Source: Cylicocyclus nassatus (lineage: Eukaryota; Nematoda; Chromadorea; Rhabditida; Strongylidae). Taken from it: a DNA stretch of 64,000 nucleotides. A program made the translations under genes and the position numbers. Under the pieces are notes generated by a model that was not told the DNA's origin, searched no databases, and saw nothing but the letters and a program-made list of their open reading frames with translations. The stretch lies in assembly GCA_958299035.1 (NCBI GenBank), contig CATQJL010000326.1:1006232-1070231 (forward strand), written 5' to 3'. Each line of letters starts with the position of its first letter. Within the stretch, counting starts at the first letter, position 1. Shown here piece by piece: positions 1 through 12,239 of the stretch.

Positions 1-386
1 GCCACTCACTGGTGAGTGATTCGGCACTTAAATATAAGCGGTTGGGGAATATAGCCTATGGGGAATACCCGTAAGCTATTAGGATTATAGAATTGTGGAG
101 GTTGATGATACATAAATCATCAACACATATTTTGTCTCCATTTCTTCAAAGCCATTGTAGGGTACAACTTGTCCAGCTCACTACACCGCTGTGCTGGAGG
201 AATGCGGTATAAGCTCAGATAAAATCTATGTGAGTTCATCGTCTCTGAAGGGGGTTGGATTAATTGACCCAGTTTCAGGAGATGTGTTATCGGTTGTGTT
301 TCCTCTATGCACGATGTAGGATACCCGTATCATTGCCTTGCCCTGTCTATTATGCTCATCTCGTTTGTGAAAAGGCAAAGGAAGTA
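1..386. other. No gene seen; possible repeat boundary
   Basis: No coding region is supported. The first bases (CACTGGT, then ATATAAGCGG at 33-42) resemble the junction between the two Helitron-like copies near 25,569, so a diverged copy of that repeat may begin here. The rest shows nothing recognisable. Confidence 0.3.
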
Positions 387-1129
387 TAAGGCCCGTATGC
401 ACGTACATCCCCGCTGGGGAGGGGAACGGATCTGAAAGGGGATGCGTAATGTCTCGCTACTTTATGTATCTTTCTTCTTATTTCTCTATCTTTCTTATAA
501 AATTTTTCATACACTTATACCTGCGCATAATGGATGCCAAGTTACTTACAAGACTAGTTTTTTGCCATTTTGTGTGATCCCCTAGGGATCTCCAGGGGAT
601 CACCTCTCATTTTCGAAGTGATTTATCTTCCTGAGAAGTCAATGCAAACGCCGCAAAATTGCACTGAGGATATACTAAGGATATACTACGGCTCTGCTAA
701 GCATGTTTCCAACAGGAGAAATGGAATCTGAAGATTGTGAATTTTTCGATGATCCCTAGCTTTCGAGCTAGGTATTACCGAAGATATTGATATCCTATGA
801 TTTCACTCATTTCTACTATAAATATCTTTAGCAGTGCCGTAGTATATCCACAGTGCGATTTTACACGTTCTCAATGAGTTTTCAGGAAAATAAATGACAC
901 TGAAATTGAGAAGTGATCCCCTGGGGATTCCCAGGGGATCACACAAGATAGCAAAAATCTAATCAATTACACCAATAACCTGGCATCAATTATGCGCAGG
1001 TATTAGGGTATGAGAACCTTCATAAGCAAAATAGAGAAGGAAAAGGAAAGATACCTAGATTAGCGAGATATGACGCATCCCCTCTCAGATCCCCTCCCCC
1101 AGCGGGGATGTACGTGCAGACGGACCTAA
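387..1129. mobile_element. Palindromic (foldback) MITE, 743 bp
   Basis: The left arm starting TAAGGCCCGTATGCACG at 387 matches the reverse complement of the right arm ending at 1129. The match continues through a GC-rich block (CCCCGCTGGGG), an AT-rich stretch and a hairpin-forming GATCCCC block (573-602 and 911-942). There is no coding capacity. A superfamily cannot be named from the ends. Confidence 0.75.
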
Positions 1130-1465
1130 AACTTTGTGCAAGTGAGTTATTGTGGATCTTAGCACATTTGATACCAATGGAAATTTTATTACTCTGTATG
1201 CTTGATGTAGAAAGATAGAAAATTGAAAGGAATTGATGAGTTCTGAGTTGTTCCTGTCCCAAAAGTGTTTGTGACAATAGGAGATCCCGAATCAGAAACT
1301 GAATATTTTCAATATTCTATGGAAAAGTAAAAAAGTTTCTTTTGCAAAGTCTGATTAGTGTGCGCACACCTTGACAGATGATCAGTAGAGATTCTTTCCT
1401 TCTCTCTTATCCATCTTTTGCCATTCTGTGAAATCTATCTTATCTAGTTGCTAGAGTTTGAAGTA

Positions 1466-2481
1466 TTAGGTCGGTGCAAAAGTTTTGTCAGTTTTTTCGA
1501 TCCATCGGCAAACACGTTAAAATGAAGGTAAAGAAACACTTCAAAATGTATCCGATGCAGAATTTCATCGTCCTTCCAGCTGCACTCTCGTTGTGTTTCT
1601 TTGCGAGAGTGACGAGATACTTGCTGGAAATTACAACCATTCGTTTTTACCATGTCCAACTTTCGCTAATTTTCAAAATTTTTATATGAGACTTTCGGAG
1701 GAGCACTGATAATCAGCAGATAGGGCAAACCTTTTGCCAACAGAATCAATTTTTGTAGCTCTATGGCTTGTCTTTCAGAGTTTCTACGATTTATTTTTTG
1801 AAGTGACCCAATCTTACATTCAGCCTATTTTGACTTCGTAAAACATAAATGTTAAACACTACAGTTACCATTCAAGTAACTTTTTCTCCTCCTTCTAATA
1901 CTTGTCTTTTTTGCCGGGAAAGACGAAATTTGTGGGGGAAAATCGCAGTATTTCTCAATTTCAGGAGTGCGCACTGAGGTAACCTATGTTTCAAAATCAT
2001 CAAGATTTGAAGCGAAAATCGCTCATTTACTGTGTAATGGTAGCGGTAGTAATAATCGAGTGTTGAAACCTTAGTATTCTGTAGGTTTTGCAGTGTTTGG
2101 TGCAATAACAGGTTATGCGTTTTTTCCGTAACACAAGACTCTTAAAAAATTATTTAACAAAAGTTTGAAAAAGCAGCTGAAAAAAGAAAAAAATTGCTTC
2201 TGTTGGCAAAAGGTTTGCCCTATCTGCTGGTTATTGTGGCTTCTCACAAAGTCTCATACAAAAATTCTGAAAATTAGCGAAAGTTGGAGATAGTAAAAAC
2301 GAGTGGTTGTAATTTCCAGCAAGTATCTCGTCACTCTCGCGACGAAACACAATGATAGTTTGGCAGCTGGAAAGAGGAAGAAATTCTGCATTGGATACAT
2401 TCTGAAGTGTTGGCTTATCTTCATTCTAACGTGTTTGCCGATGGATTGAAAAAAATTGACAAAACTTTTGTACCGACCTAA
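1466..2481. mobile_element. Mariner-type palindromic MITE, 1.0 kb
   Basis: Arms of roughly 260 bp are inverted copies. The left starts TTAGGTCGGTGCAAAAG at 1466 and the right ends with its complement at 2481. Both arms carry GATAGGGCAAACCTTTTGCC (near 1720 and 2205). The termini resemble mariner irritans-type repeats and the element is flanked by TA. The interior (1740-2190) has no transposase. A half copy lies at 46,655-46,861. Confidence 0.8.
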
Positions 2482-2558
2482 CATTTATCGATAACGATCA
2501 ATAATATATTAGACAGGACTATTTGAAGCGGTGTTCAGGCAAATCTGGGCTTTAACTC

Positions 2559-2617
2559 TATATATATATATATATATATACCAGTCCAAAGCTCCGCTTC
2601 GCGGCGCTTTGGACTGG
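2559..2617. repeat. TA tract followed by hairpin
   Basis: An 11-unit TA tract (2559-2580) abuts an inverted repeat, CCAGTCCAAAGC (2581-2592) against GCTTTGGACTGG (2606-2617), with a GC-rich loop. It could be the end of a small DNA element; its other end was not found. Confidence 0.5.
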
Positions 2618-3770
2618 CTGTGTGTGTGAAGTGGAAATGTGACTGAAAGTTAGAACCTTTGAGGATTTGTAGCGAACCTTTTCCTCTCCAAAAGTATGGC
2701 ATGGATTTGAAGACGTAATGAGCCCAGAAGTTATCAAAGTAACGGATCTTTCCTGCTTTCGGAAGTTTCGGAAATTTTCTCATGAAAATTGGCAACAGAA
2801 TTATGAATGCTCCCCTTCCAGCTTTTTCTAACCCCACAGATACTTAATTCACATATGCTCGAATCTTATATAATCTTGCGTTTTGTTATCCCAGTCTTTC
2901 AAGGTTTCCCTCCCCTCAACTCATTAACCCAGTAACTTCTTAATCAACTTTGCTGAAGTACCACTCTCTTCTCGCATTCTCACACTCTTCAGTTCGGAGG
3001 GCATTAGTCGTAGGAGGCCGTTCTGACTCACGCTTCGAAAGTTGCCCCCAAATCTGCTTATTCAAATGTTCAGCCTGATCACGATTTAGACAGGCTTAGC
3101 CTGAGTTCTCCATGCTGCGAAGTTTCTCGAATGCTCTCAAACTTTTACACGTCAAAAAACGTAACGCAAAAAAAAATTTTGTGATTGAAGCGCCCGTCCC
3201 AAACCCGATAAAGTAATCCCAGCCATGTGCACTCTTCCCACCCGGGGCCGTTTCCCACATTTGACCCTCCAAACTGCCTTAGAACCCCCTCCCCCCCCCC
3301 AGAAGCTTCAATGAGACTACTTTCATCTCTTCCCGAAATTAAACTAAAGAAAATTCGAATTGTTATTTTTGAAAATATATAGCCAACATTGGAACTACCA
3401 AATCTAGAGCTTTTCAAATTCGAACACTCCCTTTTTCTTTTCAGAAGTATTCTTTTTGAGAGCGTCATAATTTCTCTTCTATTTCAAGAAACTCTCGTTC
3501 GCGTTTTATGAGGTTCCCAAAATATCCAGCATCCTTGCAATTCATAAGTAGGCTTCAAAATCGATCATTTTTCAGGTCATCTTATTGAGCAAGCTCAAAT
3601 TCTTGAAGGAACCTACTTAAAGGTGTCCATGCTTCTAGCTGCTCACCAAGGCAGATCTCGTTTCTTATACAATTTTGAGGTTGTGCAATATTCTGGCAAA
3701 GCTGCGCTGTACGTTGGTAAAGCTTTAGTTTACGTAAAGCTAAGTTGCATGCCACCTTGTCTCTTATTCG
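2618..3770. other. Intergenic DNA, nothing recognised
   Basis: No coding region with recognisable domains or splice pattern is visible on either strand. It includes a C11 homopolymer near 3290. The stretch just before 3774 is probably the decayed upstream part of the Penelope-like element, but frames are broken there. Confidence 0.4.
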
Positions 3771-3773
3771 TAG

Positions 3774-4109
3774 CGGGGTTCCGGGGTCATCTACATGATC
3801 TCCTGCGACGACTGCGGCGAGGAATACATAGGTGAGACGGCGCGTCCGCTGTGTGTTCGCATCAAGGAACACTTGGATGGCAGGGATAAATCGCGCACAT
3901 CCACTCCTCTGGGCACTCACCGGGTTCAGAAACATGCGGAGACAAATTTCGGAGTTTCGGTAAAAATCCTGGCACACGAATCCCAAACTTCAGCTCGCAA
4001 ATGTTTGGAAGCTTTTTGGATTCACGCGAAAAGCCCAAAAATGAATCGCAAAGAGGAATGCCTAACGATCACGCGTGAACTCGCGCCCTACCTCGGTCAG
4101 CTCTTCTGA
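3774..4109 (+). pseudogene. Penelope-like element GIY-YIG endonuclease fragment
   Basis: An open frame of 112 codons to a TGA encodes the C-terminal endonuclease of a Penelope-like retroelement. The GIY-YIG core is visible as GVIY (3783-3794) and EEYIGET, with the CDDC cysteine pair between them. Downstream lie the conserved arginine and histidine (VRIKEH) and the block EAFWIHAKSPKMNRKEECL. The frame is closed upstream by TAG at 3771, and no reverse transcriptase or linker is recognisable in 3600-3770, so this is a 5'-truncated copy. The 3' pseudo-LTRs follow directly. In this class the endonuclease nicks target DNA for target-primed reverse transcription. I infer the copy is inactive because the RT is missing. 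Confidence 0.85.
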
Positions 4110-4230
4110 CCTAGTTTTTCTGCTATAAATAGTGGTCCCCTTATGCGGTCAGTCATTCATCTTGCTCTCGCATCAATTTCGTCGGCGTAACCCAAAAGGT
4201 GAGTGTTTGGCTACCGGCTATCAGCTGAGC

Positions 4231-4705
4231 TAGTGGTCTAATAGCAGTCTTGACACTTTGCTCACATTGCAGAGACGTTGTCGAATGGATTGCAGATCGT
4301 ATTACCCATTTCAGGCTCTGAAGAAGGCGATCTGCCGAAACGTTAGCCGATGAAGTATTGTAACAATCTCGGTCACGGCTCACAAACAACACACAATGTA
4401 CATACGATTTGGCCAACCCTTAATGATTTTCGAAATGAAGCTATTACAGTCAGTGGAACAGCTTAATCAATTCAGCCAGTTCAAGTGGTGTTAATTTCGC
4501 TGCTTTTGGTGCCAACTCATAAACATCGCTAGAGAACATGACCGAAAACTCTGGAGGCAGCATTGTATGACGTCATCAGCGCGACTCATCTTGGCCGCCG
4601 GGCGCGTTGCCATTAGTGGTAAACAACACCGGAACATACACACGGAACATACACACACCATGCTGACTCACATGGGGGTGCTAGCGCTTTATATAATAGT
4701 ATGGA
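4231..4705 (+). repeat. Penelope pseudo-LTR, tandem copy 1
   Basis: A 475-bp unit beginning TAGTGGTCTAATAGCAGTC, repeated head-to-tail at 4706. It follows the endonuclease frame by about 120 bp, as expected of a Penelope-like pseudo-LTR. It holds a hammerhead-like core and the palindrome TGACGTCA (4568-4575). A short internal duplication of GGAACATACACAC near 4631-4656 distinguishes it from copy 2. Confidence 0.8.
4314..4348 (+). ncRNA. Hammerhead ribozyme-like motif, copy 1
   Basis: Helix I GGCT (4314-4317) pairs with AGCC (4345-4348). The core CTGAAGA (4318-4324) fits CUGANGA. Helix II GGC pairs with GCC across a 5-nt loop, with one extra A before it. GAAA follows, then CGTT, giving a two-base-pair, self-complementary helix III (ACGU). 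Such minimal helix III forms are known from Penelope-like elements and are thought to act as dimers. Cleavage activity is inferred only. Confidence 0.55.

Positions 4706-6048
<1,343 letters not shown>

Positions 6049-6084
<36 letters not shown>
6049..6084. repeat. (TA)n microsatellite
   Basis: A short TA tract between two MITEs, probably the insertion target for both. Confidence 0.9.
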
Positions 6085-6088
<4 letters not shown>

Positions 6089-6816
6089 GTTGGTCCGAAA
6101 GTTCTGTCCCACCATTTTCAAAAAATCGTAACTTCTTCTTAACACGATGTTTTTGCAAGAGTAAAAACCATATTGAAAACAGCAACTCATGCACTTTCTA
6201 AAACTACCTTGGCTGCTCTTTACTAAGCTTTAAATGCAGAGAAAAAATTGGAAAAAGGAAATCACTTCAATTTCGGAATTTTTAAGCAAGCCCGTTGAAA
6301 AATCCAAAAGTGTGCCATAAAATCCAAAACAGCCAGTATCCTAGGTTATTTGATTCCCCTTTTTTCAGCTGAGCCGAGATTCGCGCTAATCGAGCCCTTT
6401 TGAAAGAAGTTATGATTTTCAAGAAAAAAATGCCAAAAAATCAGTTTCTTAAGAAAATTGATTTTTTGACATTTTTTTTCAAAAAATCATAACTTCTTTG
6501 AAAAACAGCTAGATCAGCGCGAACTTTGCTCAGCTGGAAAGAGGGGGTAAAATAGTCGAGGATACTGGCTGTTTTGGATTTTTTTGGCACAATTCTAGAT
6601 TTTTTAACTGGCTTACTCAAAAAATCCGAACTCGAAGTGATTTCGTTTTCCCAATTTCATCTCTGCTTTCAGAGCTTAGTAGAGAGCAGTCAAAGCAATT
6701 TTAGAAAGTGCATGAGTTGCTGTTTTCAATGTGAATTTAATCTTGCAAAAACATCGTGTTAGGAAGAAGTTACGATTTCTTGAAAATGGTGGGACAGAAC
6801 TTTCGGACCAACCTAA
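6085..6816. mobile_element. TTAGGTTGGTCCGAAAG mariner-type MITE
   Basis: Inverted termini read TTAGGTTGGTCCGAAAGTTC at 6085 and its complement ending 6816, followed inward by CACCATTTTCAAAAAATCG on both sides. The interior is also symmetrical around 6455. It is non-coding. The end sequence closely resembles classical mariner terminal repeats. Confidence 0.85.
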
Positions 6817-6829
6817 TATATATATATAT

Positions 6830-7780
6830 AAGGTTGTCAAGAAAATAATGTCCGTTTTTATTTGCTTGCTTTAACAAAGCAATCAGACTCAATCCAACAA
6901 AGGGTAAGGGGGTACTGTTCGATAGAGCAAAGCAAGCTCTATTAGATGGCACTCATGCCTTTGCGCCCACGCTCTATCCACGGAGAGTTCGAACTCAAAA
7001 TCTAAAGATTTCCAAATGCCCAAAAAATCGAAAAAATCAGATCTTCGTCCAAATAATTTCTACGAACCTCCCACTCGCTCACATCAATACTATCGATATC
7101 TGATATCCATATGTGCGATTGCCGTATTTTTTCCTTGACTAGAAACTGAGAAAACGAAAATTTCCCTGATTTTCTCAAAGCAATGCTGAGCCGTTTTTGC
7201 ATATGTAGTTTCTATACTACAAGCCTAGGTAAGTATAACTGTAGATTTTCAGCCCATTCCCACGCGGTAGTTTTCGAAAAATAACGAATTCGGATTTTTT
7301 CGTTTCAGTTTCAGTGCTAAAATCGACATTTCGCGAAAAGTACCGCTCGAAATAGGCTGAGAACCTACAGTTTATGCTTACCTAGGCTTGTAGTATAGAA
7401 CTACATATGCAAAAACGGCTCAGCATTGCTTTGAGAAAATCAGGGAAATTTTCGTTTTCTCAGTTTCTAGTCAAGGAAAAAATACGGCAATCGCACATAT
7501 GGATATCAGATATCGATAGTATTGATGTGAGCGAGTGGGAGGTTCGTAGAAATTATTTGGACGAAGATCCGATTTTTTGCGATTTTTTGGGCATTTGGAA
7601 ATCTTTAGATTTTGAGTTCGAACTCTCCGTGGATCGAGCATGGCGCAAAGACATCAGTGCCATCTTGTAGAGCTTGCTTTGCTCTATCGAACAGTACCCC
7701 TTATCCTTTGTTGGGGCTGAGTCTGGTTGCTTTGTTAAAGCAAGCAAATTAAAACGGACATTATTTTCTTGACAACCTAA
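6830..7780. mobile_element. AGGTTGTCAAGAAAATAATG palindromic MITE
   Basis: A nearly complete palindrome of 950 bp. Each arm holds CGATAGAGCAAAGCAAGCTC followed by a conserved block containing CGGCTCAGCATTGCTTTGAG. The centre lies near 7300. Open frames inside both arms are mirror images and carry no known domain. Confidence 0.85.
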
Positions 7781-7784
7781 TATA

Positions 7785-8484
7785 TACAGGGTGTCCCAAA
7801 ATAATGTGCACACTGTTTGATTGTTAATAACTCTCCGACTATGAGGTCTTTCGATAAGCGGTAAGCGCTATTTTGTAGAGCTTGGTTCAACTTAGATTTA
7901 CAGTAGAGAGCGGAATCGTCCTATCTTTCTCCGTTACTGTAAGATTTCGGTAGAAACTTGAAAAGAGGGTTTTGGGCCATGAAAGGGCCATATTTTGCCT
8001 CAGAAGGAAAACAAAACAGCCTGAAAACTATTTACACTAGGCCAACTAGAGTTGCTTATTCTAACTGAAAAGTTCCCCAACTTAATATGATGCTTCATTG
8101 AAGAGTTATGCCAGGTAGGCAGTAGCGGTCATTTTTTCAATGTTCCTAAAAAATGCGGTTACACCGTTTAGAAAGTTTCGCAATCTCGAGAATAGTTGAG
8201 TATTGGACTCAGCGTCCCCTAAAAACCCTATATTACCACTAGTTTTCACAATTTTTTGAAAATCTTTGAAACGGCAGCTTTTTCCACAGTGACACCATTT
8301 GTTCCAAGTTTCTACCGTAATTCTACAGTAATGAAGAGAAGTCGGTGATTCGCTCTACACTGTAAATCTAAGTTGAAGCCAGCTCTACAAAATGGCGCTT
8401 ACCGCTTCTCGAAAGACATCATAATAATAAAGAGATGCTATTAACAATCAAACAGTGTGCACATTATTTTGGGGACACCCTGTA
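7785..8484. mobile_element. CAGGGTGTCCC-type MITE, second copy
   Basis: Starts TACAGGGTGTCCCAAAATAA at 7785 and ends in its complement at 8484, with inner matching blocks TGTGCACACTGTTTGATTG. It belongs to the same family as 5367-6050 but has diverged. Confidence 0.85.
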
Positions 8485-8560
8485 TATATATATATATATA
8501 TATATATTATATCTATAGTATATATATATATTATATATTTAAATATATATACTGAAGTGG
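8483..8560. repeat. AT-rich simple repeat
   Basis: TA and TATTATAT tract directly after the MITE. Confidence 0.85.
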
Positions 8561-9351
8561 GAAGCCCTTACTAAACTGATGCCTCAGCGATATCTCAGAT
8601 AAATCATTAGAGAGAGAGAATTCTAAACTGTCCCTCAGTTGACTTTTTGAGAGCTCTTGTTTGGTCCGCTCGAGAAGAGTACGATGTCGGGCGACAGTAC
8701 AGATTTTAGTGTTGTGGCCGCAAATGAATCATACGATTTGCCGCTTGGGCAGTGGCTTAGTCGGAACCTCCTAATCCTTTTCACTCAAAAAATCTAGATG
8801 CTAGATTTGCCTGGACACTTGGAATTTACTTGGAATTTGGGACTTACAAGCGATCTGTTTTCTGATATCTATGGTATTGCGGTGGACGCAGATTCGACCA
8901 ATTCGCAGAGGATGCAGAAGGAGATGCCTTGAAAAAGAATCAATTGAAAGCTATTTGGCTGTACATAAGGGTTATCTTGGAATGCATTTTGTCTAGTTTA
9001 CGGTGGAGTGGATATCTTGGGTTGTATAAGTATTGCTTACAGATCAAAAAAGATCCAATAATCCAAGAAGTAGTAGAGTCTACTAAAAAGTGCAAATGCG
9101 CTGCATATGAGAAATTCCCATATCATGACTGTTTGTGATGAACTGATCCTGTGCTAAGTCTTTTTATGTTGTGAGTCCTACGTCGTTCTGTCTCAGATTT
9201 TTACTCACAAAATTATCAGTTTATAGTTTTTTTTCAAATTTGATCACAAATCACCAATGATTGTTAACCATTTGGAAATTTTCTTTTCATGTTACGATTG
9301 TATTCTCAAAGTCTTCTAACCTCCTTACTTCGTACCCCTCCCCCGTATTAA
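8561..9351. other. Intergenic DNA, nothing recognised
   Basis: No domain, splice pattern or repeat structure was recognised. A 69-codon frame at 8929-9138 has no similarity I know and no exon signals. Confidence 0.4.
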
Positions 9352-9612
9352 ATTGGCACACATACACTTGGGGCGGGACGGGTGTCATAGGCTACTTTTC
9401 GTCATCGATCAACATGGATTTTATCGATTTTCATCGATTTTTTTGCAAAGTTTGAGCTACGGGGCTGGCAGTTGGCACAGGGGGGCATGCTGATTACTGA
9501 GTAGTGAGTTGGCATGTAGGCGTGGGCACAGGGAAAAGTTGTATAGGGATAGGGATCAAAGCTTTATCATTGTGTCTTGACAGGGCCGAGCGGAGCCGGG
9601 CATGCCAGCTAG
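9352..9612 (+). mobile_element. Helitron-type element, 3' fragment
   Basis: Contains the family sequence GGCACACATACACTTGGGGC, ATCGATTTTATCGA-type runs and GAGCTACGGGGCTGGCAGTT. It ends GGAGCCGGGCATGCCAGCTAG followed by T, so a CTAG end lies just after a GC-rich hairpin, as in Helitrons. The 5' end is missing. Complete relatives are at 27,502-27,906 and 40,093-40,795. Confidence 0.7.
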
Positions 9613-10678
9613 TCAACTACATTTATCCTTGTGGCCCTCTTTCGCGATTTACATAGTAGCGCAGATTAGGCCTGTTACGTAACCCAATATTTTCGCAGCA
9701 CTTTCCGTTCGCATAGGTAAGGGGAAACGACTGTATCTTTTCCTAAAAGAAACGATTTAAAATGATTTTTCTATTGTATAGAGAAGAAGGTCGAGCAATA
9801 GCAACATATAAAACGCAGATATTTGAATGGCTTGAAAGTAAGTTAATGGAGTGTGGCACAAGTGGAGTGTGGCCCCCACAGCTTTTTAGGGGTTGTGCCA
9901 CACTCCATTAGCTTACCTCCAAAGAGAATTTCGGGAAAAAATTAGGTACACTTCGATAGCAAAAATCTCGTAGTTTTTGTGGAAGTGTTTAGAGTTGAAT
10001 TCGTTTAAAATCGTTTGAGCAATGGTTGCTGGAAGCATGTATGATCGTTTATTTTATGCTTAAGGCATGGCATAGGCAAATAAGGAGTAGTGCTTCGTAC
10101 TGAGCATAAGAAGAGGTAGCTAATTCGCTTTTGAAATATAGGTAAACATGTTTGGAAATGGCCACTTCACTTGGGTGGCCCCATATTGGGAAAACTAGAA
10201 TTCGCTATTGGCCCACAGGGATTATTTGACATGGTAATCACAAAAATGTTGCTAATTATGCTTGGTAAAGCCTTTATGTCATGCCTACGGCAGGCATATG
10301 AGTATGGGGGGGGGGATGTCGAGGCAGAACTAGGGGAGGGGGTCATATCCGGCGGTGGTGCGCCACACCTCTTGCTCGACCCTGCGTATATAGCTTAACT
10401 ACATACACCCCGCCCCAAATGTTCATGTGTGCAAATTTTGGGCCACATCCCTCAGTTCTTTCCGTCCCTTTAGGTGGTTATAGAAGAAGTCAAATTCAAA
10501 TATCGTATAACCAATCGTTCGCTGCACGCGGCGTTCGGCTGGTACTCGGCAGCTTCGCTGCCTCGTACATCTTTCGTTTTACTCTTTACCGCGAAAATGT
10601 GCGAATTTGTCAGTGATTTCGCCAGCTTGCACGGAACACCGATTTGTAAACTTTCTAGCTCGAGAAAAACTGAGGACA
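9613..10678. other. Intergenic DNA, nothing recognised
   Basis: There is one short inverted pair (GTGTGGCACAAGTGGAGTGTGG near 9851 against TGTGCCACACTCCATTAGC near 9894). A Helitron-like phrase (TGTGTGCAAATTTTGGGCCAC) occurs at 10,425. No gene is supported. Confidence 0.4.
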
Positions 10679-10846
10679 TACAGGGCTCCTGAATTGCAGA
10701 GTCGTTTGCACCAGCGGTCGCGCGACCGCGTCGCGCCCCGGCATTTTGCCGGCGCCGGCGCCATCGATCGAGGCGGCGCCATTGATGCCCGGGCGCGACG
10801 TGGTCGCGCGACCGCTGGTGCAAACGACTCTGCTAGGAGCCCTGTA
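10679..10846. mobile_element. GC-rich foldback MITE, 168 bp
   Basis: TACAGGGCTCCT at 10,679 is mirrored by AGGAGCCCTGTA ending at 10,846. Inside are nearly perfect arms GAGTCGTTTGCACCAGCGGT followed by CGCGCGACC. Further in there is more self-complementary GC sequence (GCCGGCGCCGGCGCC). The whole unit would fold into one hairpin. Confidence 0.8.
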
Positions 10847-11564
10847 ATTTCGGCTTCGTCAGTTTATTGATTCAACATTCTAAGCAGCATATAAGCAGCA
10901 TATAATACGCAGTCAACAGCATAGAATGGTGCAACGTGTCCATGCTGCGCGGGGTGAATAATGGGATCACGTCATAACAAAATTCGTGAGTAGAATACAA
11001 ATCAAGAAATCAATGGAACCAAATAGTGATTTTCAGTGAAGATAGCTTATTAACATACGTTTCCGTACTTCTGGTGTCTCCTGACTACAGACAACTATCC
11101 ATGGCTTCAGAAGTGCGACTTGCAACGGTGCGGGGCATTGTGCATCTGCGACTGCGGTGTGGAGGTGGACGCTCCGTTTCTGTATGGGGTGAGTGAAGAT
11201 ATCACAATGTTGAACATGGAAGTAGTCGAAGGAAGTACAATAGGTTGAGATTTGCCTCATGGCATGAATAGACGACACGGCCGGGCTATAAGAGGCACTG
11301 TCAGTGAATTGATATGGTGATCATGTTTAAATTTGTGAATGGCTGTGAATTTTTGAATTTTTGATTTGTGATGAACAGAGCCGATCGATAAATTCTGTTG
11401 AGAAAGGCTAATGCTTAGTTAGATATCAGCCAGCCCTCGAAAGTGTAACTTTTGCCAAAATCATGAAGGCCACTAAGTTCGCAGATCTGGCAAACAATCA
11501 AGATTGCGCTAATGCAGGGCCCTTGGCATAGGAATAACTTGAAAGGAAATTCGGGTAATTCACA
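10847..11564. other. Intergenic DNA, nothing recognised
   Basis: No gene or repeat structure is supported on either strand. Confidence 0.4.
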
Positions 11565-11696
11565 TGTCGGGATGCAGCTCCTCAAGAGCTGCTCAGGATG
11601 GAGGTTGGCCTAGGATAGCCAACCTCTGGCACTGATCTTCGCTGGCCACGAGGAGTCGTCTTCCTATTCCACATTTCCTTCCTCCTTTGTATATAA
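11565..11696 (+). repeat. Dispersed 135-bp repeat, copy A
   Basis: Begins TGTCGGGATGCAGCTCCTCA and ends TTTGTATATAA. It matches 34,241-34,378 along its length, with unrelated flanks on both sides. It contains hairpins AGCTCCTCAAGAGCT and GGTTGGC...GCCAACC. This may be a SINE-like element or a structured RNA; no function is known. Confidence 0.6.
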
Positions 11697-11849
11697 TTTG
11701 GACATAAAATTCATTAAGACTGATTGTAGAACCGTTTCGGGTAAAGAAATCGCGAACCTCTACTCTGACACGAAAGTTCCAGAAAGTTTTTTCTTACAAT
11801 CCGCAGTTTAAATTTCATTCTATAACTATTTTGATACTTACTGATTACT

Positions 11850-12070
11850 TAAGAGACTTTGATGGCCCTTCCTCACTTGACGTGCGGGCTTCAGCTCAGA
11901 GGTTTCACTGATCCCTGTCCCTCGCTCCAGACATCCACGATCTTCTTGCATGTCGTTGGTGGCTGCGTCCACGAATTCCAAACGCAGAAATTGTATCCAG
12001 CTGAGTCAGCTTGTCCATCCTTTCAACACGTCTGCCCATCTCGTTGGAGGTTTTCCTCGGGGACGTTTTG
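11850..12070 (-). pseudogene. RTE LINE 3' fragment, inverted
   Basis: The minus strand encodes the extreme C-terminus of an RTE-type ORF (MGRRVERMDKLTQLDT, then GRSHQRHARRSWM) followed by a short 3' UTR. It is homologous to the 3' end of the plus-strand RTE at 14,860-15,060. It holds no reverse transcriptase and is a 5'-truncated LINE insertion. Confidence 0.75.
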
Positions 12071-12239
12071 CTAGAAATCACTCTGATATTCTTACTGTCC
12101 ATCCGTCGTCTGTTCTTCTGAACAATGAGAAACTGAAAGTTTTTATGTTTCTGCCAAAGTGATGCTGGGCTGTTTCCGCGCAAGTAATTCTATTTCTTCG
12201 TCTGGTTTTTTGATCGCTAGGCGGTTCTCCCTGCTCCAA

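Noticed and set aside
3582..3986. 134-codon minus-strand frame
   Set aside because: It is antisense to the GIY-YIG endonuclease, whose motifs are clear on the plus strand.
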